Assembly: GCF_000208745.1 (NCBI RefSeq) | Contig: NC_030853.1 | Coordinates: 3,890,197 to 3,954,196, forward strand | Source: Theobroma cacao | Lineage: Eukaryota; Streptophyta; Magnoliopsida; Malvales; Malvaceae | DNA: 64,000 nt | Direction: 5' to 3' | Shown here: positions 23,892 through 34,369 of the stretch, one piece after another | Layout of the letters: each line of letters opens with the position of its first letter | Numbering within the stretch: the first letter of the stretch is position 1 | The notes under the pieces: model-generated | The model's database searches: none | What the model saw: only the letters and a program-made list of their open reading frames with translations | Told to the model about the DNA's origin: nothing | Translations under genes and position numbers: made by a program

Positions 23892-25600
23892 CTTGGCAAT
23901 CATCCAACTCTCTTCTCTTTCAACTTCCTCAAAGTTCTTTGGTTTCACTTGTGATATGAACGCAAGATATTCACAAGTTTCTCTTAGTCCTCTTCTAGTT
24001 TTGACATTTTCCGAGGGATCACCAATAATTTGTTCTTAAGGATGATTTCTTACAAATCTCTAACTTCTAGGAAAATCTTTATGTTGATTTTCAACTCTTT
24101 GCAAGTCCTCTAAAGGTGGTTCTTCTCCATTTTTCTCCTTTGAGCTCTCCCCATCATCTTTTTTGTTATCCAAGCTCATCTTTTCCATTTTCTTCTCAAT
24201 ATCATTTGCATCTTCATCATCAAACACTACCTTTCTTTATGCAACATCAGTAAAAAACAATGTGAATTGACTCTTCAATAACCAATGTTCTTTTGTTAAA
24301 TACTCTAGATGCTTTAGAGTTTAATGCATAACCTAAGAATATGGCTTCATCACTTCTAACATCAAACTTTCCTAAGCGGTGTTTTCCATTATTTAAAACA
24401 AAGCATTTACATCCAAAACTCCTTAAATGTGAATGTATGGTTTTCTTTCTTTATAAAGCTCATAAGGGGTTTTTGAAATCATGACTTTAATGGAAACTTT
24501 ATTCACAATGTAGGCTACTATGTTCACAACTTTAGCCCAAAAATATTTCAGCAAATTGTTTTCACAAAGCATAGTTCTTGCCATTTCTTTTAAAGTCTTA
24601 TTTTTTCTTTCAACTACTCCATTTTATTGTGCAGTTCTAGAAACCAAGAAATTATGGTCAAAACCATTTTCATTGCAAAAGATTTCAAAATCATCACTTT
24701 CAAACTCACCACCATGGTCACTTCTAACATTAACAATGGTAAACCTTTCTCACGTTACACTCTTTTACAATGTTTAACAAAAGTAGGCAATGCATCATCT
24801 TTGTGAGCAAGAAAGTATACCCATGTATATCTAGAGTAATCATTTAAAATAACAAAGCCATATGACTTACCTTCTAGACTAGTAACAGTGATTGGTCCAA
24901 ACAAGTCAACATGTAATAATTCAAGTGGTCTAGAAGTTAAGATTATTTTCTTAGATTTAAATGAACTTTTAACTTATTTCCCAAATTGACATGCATCACA
25001 AACTTTATCATTTTCAAAATATATCTTTAGACGTTCAAAGACTAAGTCTTTTCTTTAGAGTTTTGAAATAGTGTGCATGTTAGCATGTCCTAATCTTCTA
25101 TACCATAACCAACTATCACATACATCATTGGCCATAAGACATGATTCACTATTAGGCTCAATTACATCAAGAAAGATAACATACATGTTCTTAATTCTTT
25201 TGCCAATAAATGCAACTTTGTTAGTGTCAACATCAATTACTTGACATCCATGGGAGTCAAAACAAACTCTAAAGCCTTTATCACAAAGTTGACTAATGCT
25301 TTGTAAGTTATGTCTTAGACCTTTAACAAATAAAACATGCTTGATTTGAGTTTGAGAAATGTTACCATTGGTTCCAATTCCTTGAATAATACATTTAGAG
25401 TCATCACCAAAGGAAACACTACCACTATTATCCTATCAAGCTTTATGAATAATTTCTCATTGCTAGTCATGTGTCTTGAGCAGCCACTATCCAAATACCA
25501 AGGCTACCTTTACTTTGGTTGAGCTTCAAAACATATTATCTTTTTGCTCTTGCTTAACTTACAAAACAAATTTTCAATTTTTCTTTAAAGGTACCCATAC
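23892..25600 (-). pseudogene. Sirevirus integrase and protease/integrase linker, heavily mutated
   Basis: Reading the minus strand in shifting frames gives the copia order. Near 25080-25130 is LWYRRLGHANMHTISKL (integrase zinc domain). Near 24890-24950 is LLHVDLFGPITV, with the first catalytic Asp. SYGFVILNDYSRYTWVYFLAHKDD follows near 24800-24860. Near 24700 is VRSDHGGEFE with the second Asp, then GVVERKNKTLKEMARTML near 24590-24640 with the catalytic Glu. At least a dozen stops and frameshifts break it. The end near 23892 is cut by LTR copy F. Confidence 0.75.
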
Positions 25601-25690
25601 TTTAAAGGGTTCTTAGAGGTTAACAATCACACGAGATCCTTTAGACACCCAAACCAATTTAGTTCTAGGAAGGTTTCTTCTTTTATGATA

Positions 25691-25732
25691 GCAATCATAA
25701 GAAAAATGACCTCTCTTGCCACACACATAACA
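25691..25732 (-). other. CCHC zinc knuckle of the Sirevirus gag
   Basis: The minus-strand translation CYVCGKRGHFSYDC fits C-x2-C-x4-H-x4-C exactly. It is followed by a basic YHKRRNLPRTKLVWV segment, typical of the region between gag and protease in SIRE-type elements. Confidence 0.85.
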
Positions 25733-25896
25733 ATGTTATGAGGATGCATTACTTCTCTTTCTAAAAATTGTAATTCCTTTTTATTTCTCTTCATTTTTCA
25801 ATTTCAATTTTAATCTATCTTCCATTGAAGCTTTGAGATCCACATTTTCATCTATTACCTTTTGCAAGGTTATATTTTTGCTCTCTAGTTTTAACT

Positions 25897-26384
25897 TCAA
25901 GAGTTCAAAATCTGTTTTGAAATGTTCAATTTCAATTTGAAGCATATCTTTTTGCCAAAAGTAGAATTATAATCATGCTTTATTTTTTCTAATTTAACAT
26001 CTAATGCTATGGCTTTCTTCCTCATAGTTTTATATTTTAATGCAAGCTTTTTGAATTCAACATACAAGCAATCATACTCATCTCGGAGTTCATCGTAAGA
26101 AATATCACAAGAGTTAAATATTACCTCAAATTCTTCTTCTTTTGCTATCAAGCAAAAATTGCTCTTTCTTCCTCTGAGCTTGAAGAATCATTATCAGACC
26201 ATGTTGCTACCACCATTACTCTTTTTGGTTTCTTCATTCTCTTTGAAGATTCTTCCTTGAGTAATGGCCATTCAAATGTAAAATGTTCAGGTCTTTTGAT
26301 AAATAGTTTGGTGTTTTGAATATGGGTTTTGCTGAGAATTAATGGGCATATGTTAGATTTAACAATGTAGAATATGGGTTGCAT
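25897..26384 (-). pseudogene. Sirevirus gag C-terminal part
   Basis: Two overlapping minus-strand frames (26384-26148 and 26151-25897) encode a SIRE-like gag tail. The first has VVATWSDNDSSSSEEERA, the usual ATW.DSDSSSSEE motif, and the second has ISYDELRDEYDCLYVEFKKL, a coiled-coil stretch before the zinc knuckle. The frame changes at about 26150. The sequence upstream of about 26330 no longer looks like gag, so the element is truncated there. The chance start codon at 26384 is not meaningful. Confidence 0.7.
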
Positions 26385-26552
26385 AATTTTTTAGTTTTGT
26401 GCTTAAATTAGAATTTTTGAATGGTGGGTACAATGAATAACTCTAATTTTCTACGCTTTGAATTTGAATTTGATGTAAGTAAGAATAGTGTTATTCATAT
26501 TATGGAAAAATGGAATAGTTAGTATAAATTATTTGTCATGTATACTAACTAG

Positions 26553-27650
26553 TTGTGGTCAAAAGTGTGTTGCTTGTTGTTTGGGCATTCAGATAATCAT
26601 CATGCACTGAAGAAAAGAACACGTGTGAGTGGAAATGGGAATAGCTTTGATAAAAGCAAATTTATTTTGGTCCAAGCTGAGAAACACCACACCCAATCCA
26701 TATTGCACAAAGTTCCAACTCCAAAACGAGACATCGATGTCCAAAAAGCATTTCATCCTAACATTTTTAATATTATCGATGGGCGACAATGGGAAAACTT
26801 TTGCACCCAACCAGAGGCTACAATAATGCCTGTGGTTAGGGAATTCTTTGCCAATGTTGTTTAACATGAAGATGGGTGAACCTTCATTCAAGGACGTTAG
26901 GTACCTTTCAATGGCCAAACTATTGATCAGTTTTACAATACACCTAACAATGGGAATGATAAGTACAGCCAATTTGTGAATGGTGACGTCGATTTGGATA
27001 AAGTTGTGAGGTCTATTAGTATTTTGGGTATAAAATGGAAAGTGCATAAGGGTGTTCCAATTTCATTCAAAGTTAATGCCATGGATAGTGACTACAAGGT
27101 GTGGTATCACTTCTTAGTTGCAAAAATGCTTTTTGTAAAACACTTGAGCGATGCGACCAAGGATTGAGCGGTCCTGTTGTACGCAATCATCACTGACAAA
27201 TCTATGGACATTGGGCAATTGATCTTCAACAACATTATCATGTTAACACAATCGCCACATGATGGATTATGATATCCATCTTTGACCACTACCTTGTGTC
27301 GTCAAACTGAAGTTGTTTGGTCAACCAATGAAGAGTTGTTACATTTTAATATTCTATTGGATGGTGGGATCATCAAAAGGTTCTACATGCAGGAGCAAAC
27401 CACCATTAGACGAAGTTCATTTGCGGCACTTCAGCCATCGTGGCATTCTCAAAATCTCCCCACGCCTCAATGAATGGAACAGCTTAAGCGTCGTTTGGAC
27501 CATCAAGCAAATTGTCTCAAAGCCATTAAGGAAATGATGAGGACATATGCTAAGCATGTTAGCATGGACATGGCTACCTTCCCTACACTGCACGTTGATC
27601 CCACCCAAGATAAGGATGACGATGCTGCTACGAAAAAGGATGAGGATTGA
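26553..27650 (+). pseudogene. Envelope-like ORF of an Athila-type element (plant transposon protein domain)
   Basis: Pieces in shifting frames (26553-26864, 26976-27167, 27282-27473, 27480-27650) together give the family's landmarks in order. They are GRQWENFCTQPEA, VVREFFANVV, VPFNGQTIDQFYNTP, VNGDVDLDKVVRSISILG, a DSDYKVWYHFLVAK segment, the DKSMDIGQLIFNNIIML stretch, then TTTLCRQTEVVW. A proline-poor C-terminal part (LKRRLDHQANCLKAIKEMM) may be coiled. At least four stops are present. Such ORFs follow pol in Athila/LARD elements, and the downstream AGTTTGGGGG tract and LTR fit. It is not a host gene. Confidence 0.75.
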
Positions 27651-28297
27651 CTTTGTCTTTAAGTTTGGGGGAGTATTTTCTTTCTTTGCTTTTAGAAACA
27701 TTGAGGATAATGTTCACTTTAAGTTTGAGGGGAATTTTTATGTTTTCTTTTGTTTATCATATATTTGTTTAAACTAGTCCATTTGCATGTTAGTATTAGG
27801 AACGTGTTGAAATATTAAGCTAGAGTTGCGCACCAATAACAATTGATTTATCTATCCAATGATGAAAACTAATTGGATTATTATTCTTTTTACTTTAAAT
27901 AAGCATGAATATTAGTAATGTGTGGAATTCTTATGCATAGCATCAATTTAGAATGTGATTTTTATATTTAAGCACTATGTTTCTTATATTGTTTCATGAT
28001 GTACATTTAGAAAATGAATATGTAAGTGTGAATCTTTGAACTATGTTTTAGGATTTTAGAATTTGTTTGATCCTTCCTTGAGGTGAAATTCTAGATTATA
28101 CTTAGTTAGGAAATTACTTAGGCCACCTTTGGATCGATTGGGCTTTTTCGATCTACCCAAGTCAAATTTTATCCTTAGTACACCCCTTTGGGCCTAAATT
28201 TATCCTTTTCTTTGTCAACCAAAAATAAATTATCCTACCTTGAAAATAAATTTCTAATTCCATTACCTTCATTTCTAAGCATGTATATTGTTTTAGG

Positions 28298-28333
<36 letters not shown>

Positions 28334-28984
28334 ATAATAAAAGTAAAAAAACAATTAGAAAAGATGAGTGAGAACAATTTCCAACCATGATGTGAAGGAT
28401 CCATTCTACTAAAATCAAAGAAAACAGGTTTAGGGGGAATGTTGAATTATGAGAAAAAATTATGCTTGATGAATGAAAGTGAAAAAGAAAGAATGAGGGG
28501 AAATTGGTGAAGGAAGATAAGGCTATACAGATCCTCAAATAATTATGTGCTTAAGGTGAATTGAGCCTTAATATATCCCATATCATACCTTAACCCTAGT
28601 CGAACATTACAAGTTGAATAAAGTCCTAAAGATCCATAGCTAAGTGATGGCCTACATTAGTGGAGATGGGGGTGAAAAACAAACATATGAAATTCTAAGC
28701 TTTCTGAGATTTGCATGAACATAATCTTTTTCGAAGTGCATGATTTGCCTTATAAGAAACTTTACACACACACGGAAACTCAATTCGAAAAATGAGCATA
28801 TACTTGGATGAAACATGAACTTAGATAATATCTACGTTTGATTTTGAGTTTGGAAGACAAGGTAATTTATGAGAAAATTAAAGATGATCCATGATTTGGT
28901 GCATTCTCATCGTGGATGTCTTCAATTACTTCGTTTCATTTTAGTTTTTACTCAAAGACTAGCAAAATATTAAGTTTGGGGTTG
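27651..28984 (+). other. Non-coding tail between the Athila-like ORF and LTR A
   Basis: Two G-rich tracts (TTAAGTTTGGGGGAGTATT at about 27659 and TTTAAGTTTGAGGGGAA at about 27718) resemble the repeated polypurine-like motifs of these elements. A TA dinucleotide run lies at about 28301-28331. The purine-rich stretch 28340-28520 is not coding. AAGTTTGGGGTTG at about 28972-28984 abuts the LTR start and is the likely functional polypurine tract. Confidence 0.5.
28301..28331. repeat. (TA)n microsatellite
   Basis: About fifteen TA dinucleotides are followed by a short ATA/ATAA run. They create spurious Ile/Tyr-rich ORFs on both strands. Confidence 0.9.
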
Positions 28985-30105
28985 TGATAATTCTATTATA
29001 GAGAGTTATTTAGCCACATTTTTATGTATTAATATAGCTAAGTCCTTGTGTTTTAAGTAGTTTTTAGACAACTTTTATGTTTTTGGTTAATTACTTTAAA
29101 GCATATGAGTTTAGTCTAATTCATGTAATTCTAGTATATTTTCATATTGAAGGTCCTATTTTAGGCCAATGCTGATTTAGTCCATGTGTTTGTAGGTTTT
29201 CAAGTGCATAAAGTTGAATGCTGATGAATTATGCAATGGAGACTAAGTGCAGATTTTCACTAAATATGTTAAGTAATTTAAACATAACTCTAGCTACAGA
29301 GATCCAATTAATGTGATTCTTAGACCATAGGAAAGATAATAGGAAGATCTATAACTTTCATATTTACCACTTCACCTAGATTAGTTTTTCAATAGGATAA
29401 AATTGTATTGCAAGATGAAGCACTATAGCAGTCTACACCAAGGTAGCATAAGGAGGAGCAGCGCTGCGGCCTTGTAGAGCTCAAGGCTACAGCACTCAGG
29501 AGAAGCTGCATGGCAGCCATACAAAAACAAGAGAAGCTAGTGCCTCAGCACCCAAAGAAGAGCGCTTTGGAGCCGAATGGAAGAAAGCAAAAAAATTTTA
29601 TAAGCTAGGAACACCATGGCACCTCTAAAGTAAGGTCGCAATGCTCTGACGTGGATTATGAGAATTCAGTCAATCGGGAATTGAGTTATTAGGGTTTTTA
29701 GAGGCTATAAATAGGTCTTTTTCAACAGCTAAGGAACGGGGTTCAGAAAGGAAATGAACATTTTTTAGAGCAAAGGAAAGAGTTTTCAACGAGAGAAACG
29801 AGAAGCAATCGAAGGAATCGAGGATCAAGAATCGAAAGAAGCTTTGATATTTCTTTACTCTTCATTTCTTTCTTGTTATTTTGCTGTAAAAATGATCTTT
29901 CCTCTTGATTTAATCATGTTTGTTGTAAATACAATGATGAACTAAATTTGTTTTCTAAGTTATGGGGTATTTCATTATGTAGTTTGAACATTTAATTTTT
30001 CCTTACTTGGTAATCATGGAAATTGCATGGTTCATTCAATTTTGCACTTAATGCTTTTCACTGGCTGATCACTAGTTGAAATGTCTTAGGTCTCTAAATG
30101 GAACT
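28985..30105 (+). repeat. LTR A of the Athila-like element, first part
   Basis: The LTR starts TGATAATTCTATTATAG right after a polypurine tract. It contains CTGCAG/GCTGC-rich phrases (29450-29520) and a likely promoter TATAAATA at 29706. It breaks at 30105 inside the phrase CTCTAAATGGAACT and resumes at 33821. Confidence 0.65.
29706..29713 (+). promoter_or_regulatory. Likely TATA box of LTR A
   Basis: TATAAATA sits in GAGGCTATAAATAGG. Matching TA-rich boxes occur at the same place in sister LTRs: CTATTTAAGGG near 30838 in copy B, and on the minus strand CTATAAAAACAACC near 32520 in copy C. Confidence 0.5.
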
Positions 30106-31090
30106 TGATAATTCTATTTTATAGAATTATTTTTGTCCAATTTTGTAATTAAATATTAGCTAAGTCTTTAATTTTTAATTATAATTTAGTTATTTTTATA
30201 ATTATTTTATTTTTATTAATTTATTTTAATTTTATGTTTATTTACTTTAATTTGGCCATTATTTATTAGTTTTTATGTTTTTGTTGGAATTAAGGAAATT
30301 GAGTTTAATTTTGGAAAGTAAAGTGTTGAAAAACCCAGAAGTATGCCTGCATAAGCGTCAGACTTTTGACCATAACTTCCTCTACAAAACTCCAAATGAG
30401 GTGATTCTTAGACCAATAGAATTATAAGAGGAATGGATACAACTTTAATGTTTTGCACTTTGCCCAGTTCTGATCAGATGGTGATCAAAATATTTGTCAA
30501 AATCGGAGCATTGCAGCAATATGCGTGGACTGAATATGATGCGGTATTTGGAGCATATCTTTCAATCCAGAAGTCCAATTGACATGATTCTTAAGTCATT
30601 GGAAATTTAAGAGATAGAGATAAAACTTTCATGTTTACCACATGACCCAATTCAAAACAGATCAGGATGAAAATCATATTCGAAGTTGATAGACAGCTGC
30701 AACATTGGTGAAAGGAAACTCACCATATATTTCCAGAGGCCAGAGTGCTGCAGCACCAAGAAATCAAGGCCGCAATGCTAGTCAATTATCCAAAAATAAA
30801 AACTTGACAATATTTTGAAAATTTGGTTACTTGGAGCCTATTTAAGGGACCTTTTTCAAAGATTTTAAGGGGGAGGCAACAAGCAACTATTCTGAAGATT
30901 TGGAGCCAAGAACAAAGCAAGAAAACAAAAAAAAATGGAGGGAGAATCAAGATCACAAAGCTCCAACTATAAGTTTTCTCTCTTTACTTTTGTGTTTTTC
31001 CTATTTTCTTTGACTTGAATTAATGACTAATTTTCTTTAGATGAAGTTTTTATTAGATATTATGAGCTAAATTTATTTTTCTAAGATTGC

Positions 31091-31570
31091 AATTGAACTC
31101 ACATGGAATCTTAAACCATATTAGGGGAAAACCTTCAAGGTGGCAAAGATTAATCATTATGATGTTGTAGAAATTTATAGTGGGCTAACTAGAGCGGTCA
31201 AGGTCAACAAAGAAAGTCTCGAACCTTATAAAGTAGTGCAGAAAAAGATTCCATAGTCAAGCTAGTGATTATAAAGAAACGCTTCTTGGGAGGCAACCCA
31301 AGCACTTTAACTTACTTTCTTATATTTAATTAATTATTTTTATTTATTCCATTAAATTATTAACAAATTATTTTTTTATTTTGCAAGTACCATTAAAGCC
31401 CTCCCTCTACTCAAAAAAAATCAAAAGAAAATAAAAAAAAAAGGGTAAGCCACGACTTCCCATAGGCCTCCCGACATCAATTGACGTAGGTTGCAGATCA
31501 CTAGGCTCGAAGTTGTGGCCTCGTTTTAAAAAAAAGATCTATAAGGGCCACAACAACAGTGCCAAAAACT
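31091..31570. mobile_element. Athila-type internal remnants
   Basis: The stretch contains AAACGCTTCTTGGGAGGCAA and CCCAAGCACTTTAAC, phrases commonly found downstream of the polyprotein in Athila/Tat elements. It also holds a leader-like GC-richer stretch at 31443-31530. On the minus strand, TGGCACTGTTGTTGTGG at about 31547-31564 is a decayed tRNA-Asp PBS next to LTR C. No coding motif is left. Confidence 0.45.
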
Positions 31571-33098
31571 TGTTGATTTCTCACTCGAGTGCACGTATCA
31601 TTAACAAGTAATATAATAATGAAATATAGTATTATTCCCACAGAGAATTGTTTTAATTTCTATTGTTAACTACTAAAATTATAACACCCTAATCTTATCC
31701 AAATAATTAAAATTTAAATTTAAACGTAATAAACTAACAAACTAAAAATAAAACTAATCTAAAATTTATTAACAAGTTTGTTAAATTTGAGTGACTACCA
31801 GACCTAAGATTATGATATCCCTCAATACTTCATCTGAATATTGTCTCTCTCTCTCTTAACTCAGTTTAATGGATTAAGTTGCTAACCTAGAGTCCTAAAT
31901 TATTTACAAGTCTCTGTCGAATTTCTCATAAAACTACCTTTTTCAATTAATCTACTATATGTCTATGTAAATTAAACTGAAGAAAGATTCATTAAGTTCA
32001 TGTTCTAATTTTGGCTACGTATGGCTTATAGGTGTATATCTACCCTATATTCAAATCAAACCACCTAATCAACTAAGTGTATTCAACCATAAGCTATTAT
32101 ATTCTAGGTCTACCTAAATCTCTTTTGTCAAGGTTTAACTTAGGTTTCCAATTCAATCTAATTGGTGATTAGGCAACTAGAAGCATTAAGAACAAAATAA
32201 AATAAACAACTTAAATCCATCAAACATAAGTAAAAGAGAGATAAATAAATCAAACTACATATTGAGTTCAATTATAATTTTAGATTAATGAATTAGTTCC
32301 CAATCAAGTCACACATCATCATCAAATAAAATTTAAACATTAAAAACAAAACCAAGAAAATAAGAGAATAAAAAAGACAGCAAAACTCAAGAATTGTATT
32401 CTTGATCTCCAAATCTCCTTGAATCCTTCAAATTCTTCTTAGCTTTAATAACTTCGTGGCTTGACTCTTAGCTGTCAATCTAGTGTTTCGTTCTCCTCTT
32501 TTTAAAAGTTCTCTAAAAGGTTGTTTTTATAGACTTTGAAGTTAGGTCAAGTTGGGTAAAGAAAAAGGTCAATTCCAATCAAGATTTCCTCATTAGACTA
32601 CATAAGCTATATCCACGACCCATTAATTAGTAAAAATAGTAATTGCTCTAGAACTGCAGCAATGGTTCAAATTCAACATAATCTTTGACCATCTTTCAAA
32701 CCGATTTGGGTGAAGTGGTAAACATAAAAGTTGTAGCTGTTTCTCTTATCTTTCCAATGATCTAAGAATCATCTCATTTAGAGTTCTGTAGAGAGAGTTA
32801 TAGTCAAAATAGTAAGATATATGCAGTGGAAGTCTACACATTGAAATTGCTCTCCTTCTTCCATTAAAATTTTTCTTTCATTAAACACCTACAAAAGCAC
32901 AATTAAATCAATAATAACCTATCTTAAACACATTAACACCAAATTAAGCATGAAATTAACTAAGATTAGATTGACTCACCTAAATTAAATATTATAAAAT
33001 AATTAAATAAAATCTACTAATTTCTGTGCATTACTATAAGAACTAAGTTAAATTACTATCAAAATCAAGCCCAAATAACTCTATATCATAGAGTTATC
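31571..33098 (-). repeat. Athila-type LTR C, minus orientation
   Basis: On the minus strand it runs from a GATAACTCTATGATATAG start at 33098 to ..GAAATCAACA at 31571, then AGTTTT and a decayed tRNA-Asp PBS, the same spacing as LTR B. Internal phrases (TTAGAGTTCTGTAGAGAGAG and CTTTCCAATGATCTAAGAAT, plus strand) match copies E and F. Length is about 1.53 kb. Confidence 0.7.
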
Positions 33099-33746
33099 TC
33101 TTATCTTTAATGGTATTTGAATTGTTTATTCTAATTTGTTCTTAATGCTTTTAATTGCTTGATCACCAATTAAATTGATTTAGGAACCTAAACAAACTTA
33201 GGAAAAGGATTTTAGTGTAAACTAAAATTGAGATAGTATATGATCATGTTAATTCATTTGCATATAGGATAGGGGTATACCTATAGGCCTTATGTAGCCA
33301 GATCAGAGCCTGAACTTAATGAGTCCGTTTAATTTCAATTCACATAGGGATATAGTGTTTTGGTTAAAATATATATTTTTATAAGATGAGTCGAAAAACC
33401 CTTATAAATAATTGAGGACTCTAGGTTAGCAATTCAACCCACTGAAATAAGTTAAGGAATAGAGTTAAGATTTAGATAAGTGTGATGGATATCGTAATCT
33501 TATACTTGTTTGATTTTATTTTTACTCCAATTATTATTACTTTGATTTTTCTTTTTAGTTTGAATTTTGATTATTTAGTTTTAGTTAATTAATTAATTTT
33601 AATTGTTTGGATAAGATTAAATTGTTATAATTTTAGTACTTAGTAAAATTTTAGATCAATTTTCTATGAAATCGATACTCTACTTGCTTATATACTATCT
33701 TTTCGATACATATACTTGCATAGTACAATTTTAACTGACAAGTTTT

Positions 33747-33820
33747 TGGCTCCGTTGTCAAGGATCGAACCTTGGTCGCCCACATGATAGGTAGGAATCC
33801 TCACCACTATACTACTCGAC
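33747..33820 (-). tRNA. tRNA-Asp pseudogene-like copy fused to the LTR B primer site
   Basis: The minus strand reads GTCGAGTAGTATAGTGGTGA, then an anticodon arm CCTACCTATCATGTGGG, then GGTTCGATCC and ACAACGGAGCCA. This follows plant tRNA-Asp(GUC) from its first base to a 3' CCA, with one missing base near position 5 and about 15 substitutions, most of them C-to-T or G-to-A. The anticodon GTC has become ATC, which would still read an Asp codon. The 3' 18 bases coincide with the LTR B primer binding site, and CCA is present although nuclear tRNA genes do not encode it. Both point to a reverse-transcribed primer tRNA rather than a tRNA gene. The A and B box sequences survive. Confidence 0.7.
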
Positions 33821-34369
33821 AGAGGGAGTTTAGAATAAACTATAGTTTTGAATAGCCTTTGTTCAATTCACTTCGGAGTTAAGTGATAGTTTCATGTTTA
33901 AGATAGACATATGCCTAAATATCTTAGGCAGCCAAGTTAGAACACAAACTTAATGAACTTTTTCTAATTAATTTGCATAGACATATGGGATTGATTTGGA
34001 GAAAGGAAGTGTGCATGATCTCAATAAAGACGTGTACATAATTTGGATTCTAGGTTAGCCATGTATTCCATTAATTTAAGTTAAGAAAAATGATTTAATT
34101 CAGATAAAGTTTTGAAAGACATCATAATCCTAAGTTTTGAGTAAGAATTTCTTTTAGTGACAATTTATTCTTTGTTAATTAATTTGTTAATTAATTATTT
34201 TTAGTTTAATTAATCAATTGAAAGCAAGTGCTTTGATAAGATATATTATGTTATAAATTTAGTACTTAGTAAAAATACGTACTAATCTTTGTGAGAAACG
34301 ATACTCGACTTACTTTATATTACTTGTACGGCCACATGCACTTGCGTGTATTAATCCAACCAACAATCT
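33821..34369 (+). repeat. LTR A, second part
   Basis: GAGGGAGTTTAGAATAAAC at 33822 continues the phrase broken at 30105, as shown by the intact form GAAATTGAGAGAAAGAGTTT at 1882. It ends with CTTGTACGGCCACATGCACT and TGCGTGTATTAATC, the usual end of this LTR type, and then joins LTR E. Confidence 0.6.

Larger units (their letters stand above)
12956..26385 (-). mobile_element. Sirevirus (Ty1/copia, SIRE/Maximus lineage) element, 5'-truncated and interrupted
   Basis: Reading from right to left on the minus strand the order is: gag C-terminal part (26384-25600), protease/integrase region (25600-23892), RT and RNase H (18770-17287), envelope-like region (16750-15082), polypurine tract and 3' LTR (14229-12956). 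This is the gag-pol-env-like order typical of Sireviruses. The gag N-terminal part and the 5' LTR are missing at the right edge near 26385. The RT is split by an Athila-type LTR (18771-23891). All reading frames carry frameshifts and stops, so the copy is dead. Confidence 0.8.
30106..33740 (+). mobile_element. Athila-type LTR B with a nested insertion, inserted in LTR A
   Basis: It starts TGATAATTCTATTTTATAG at 30106 and ends ..TTAACTGACA at 33740, followed by AGTTTT and a tRNA-Asp primer site. The LTR is split: its first part runs to about 31090 and its last part runs 33099-33740, with other Athila material (31091-33098) between. No internal region or second LTR of B follows. The sequence passes through the tRNA complement straight back into LTR A at about 33821. 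Confidence 0.6.
26386..34369 (+). mobile_element. 3' part of an Athila-like element (copy A) with later insertions
   Basis: The order on the plus strand is envelope-like ORF relic (26553-27650), non-coding tail (27651-28984), polypurine tract AAGTTTGGGGTTG, and LTR A (28985-30105 and 33821-34369). The 5' part is missing. LTR A is split by LTR B and everything nested in it (30106-33820). The Athila assignment rests on the ORF type, LTR wording and tRNA-Asp priming of the sister LTRs. A LARD derivative of the same family is equally possible. Confidence 0.6.

Noticed and set aside
12956..26385. Endogenous virus with a real envelope gene
   Set aside because: Order and motifs are those of a plant Sirevirus. 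The extra ORF is only envelope-like by position, and no signal peptide or transmembrane segment is visible.
26589..27047. 152-codon minus-strand ORF
   Set aside because: Antisense to the Athila-type envelope-like relic, which has the recognisable family motifs.
33747..33820. Functional tRNA-Asp gene
   Set aside because: One base is missing in the acceptor region, the anticodon is changed, CCA is encoded, and there is no Pol III T-run terminator just downstream on the minus strand.
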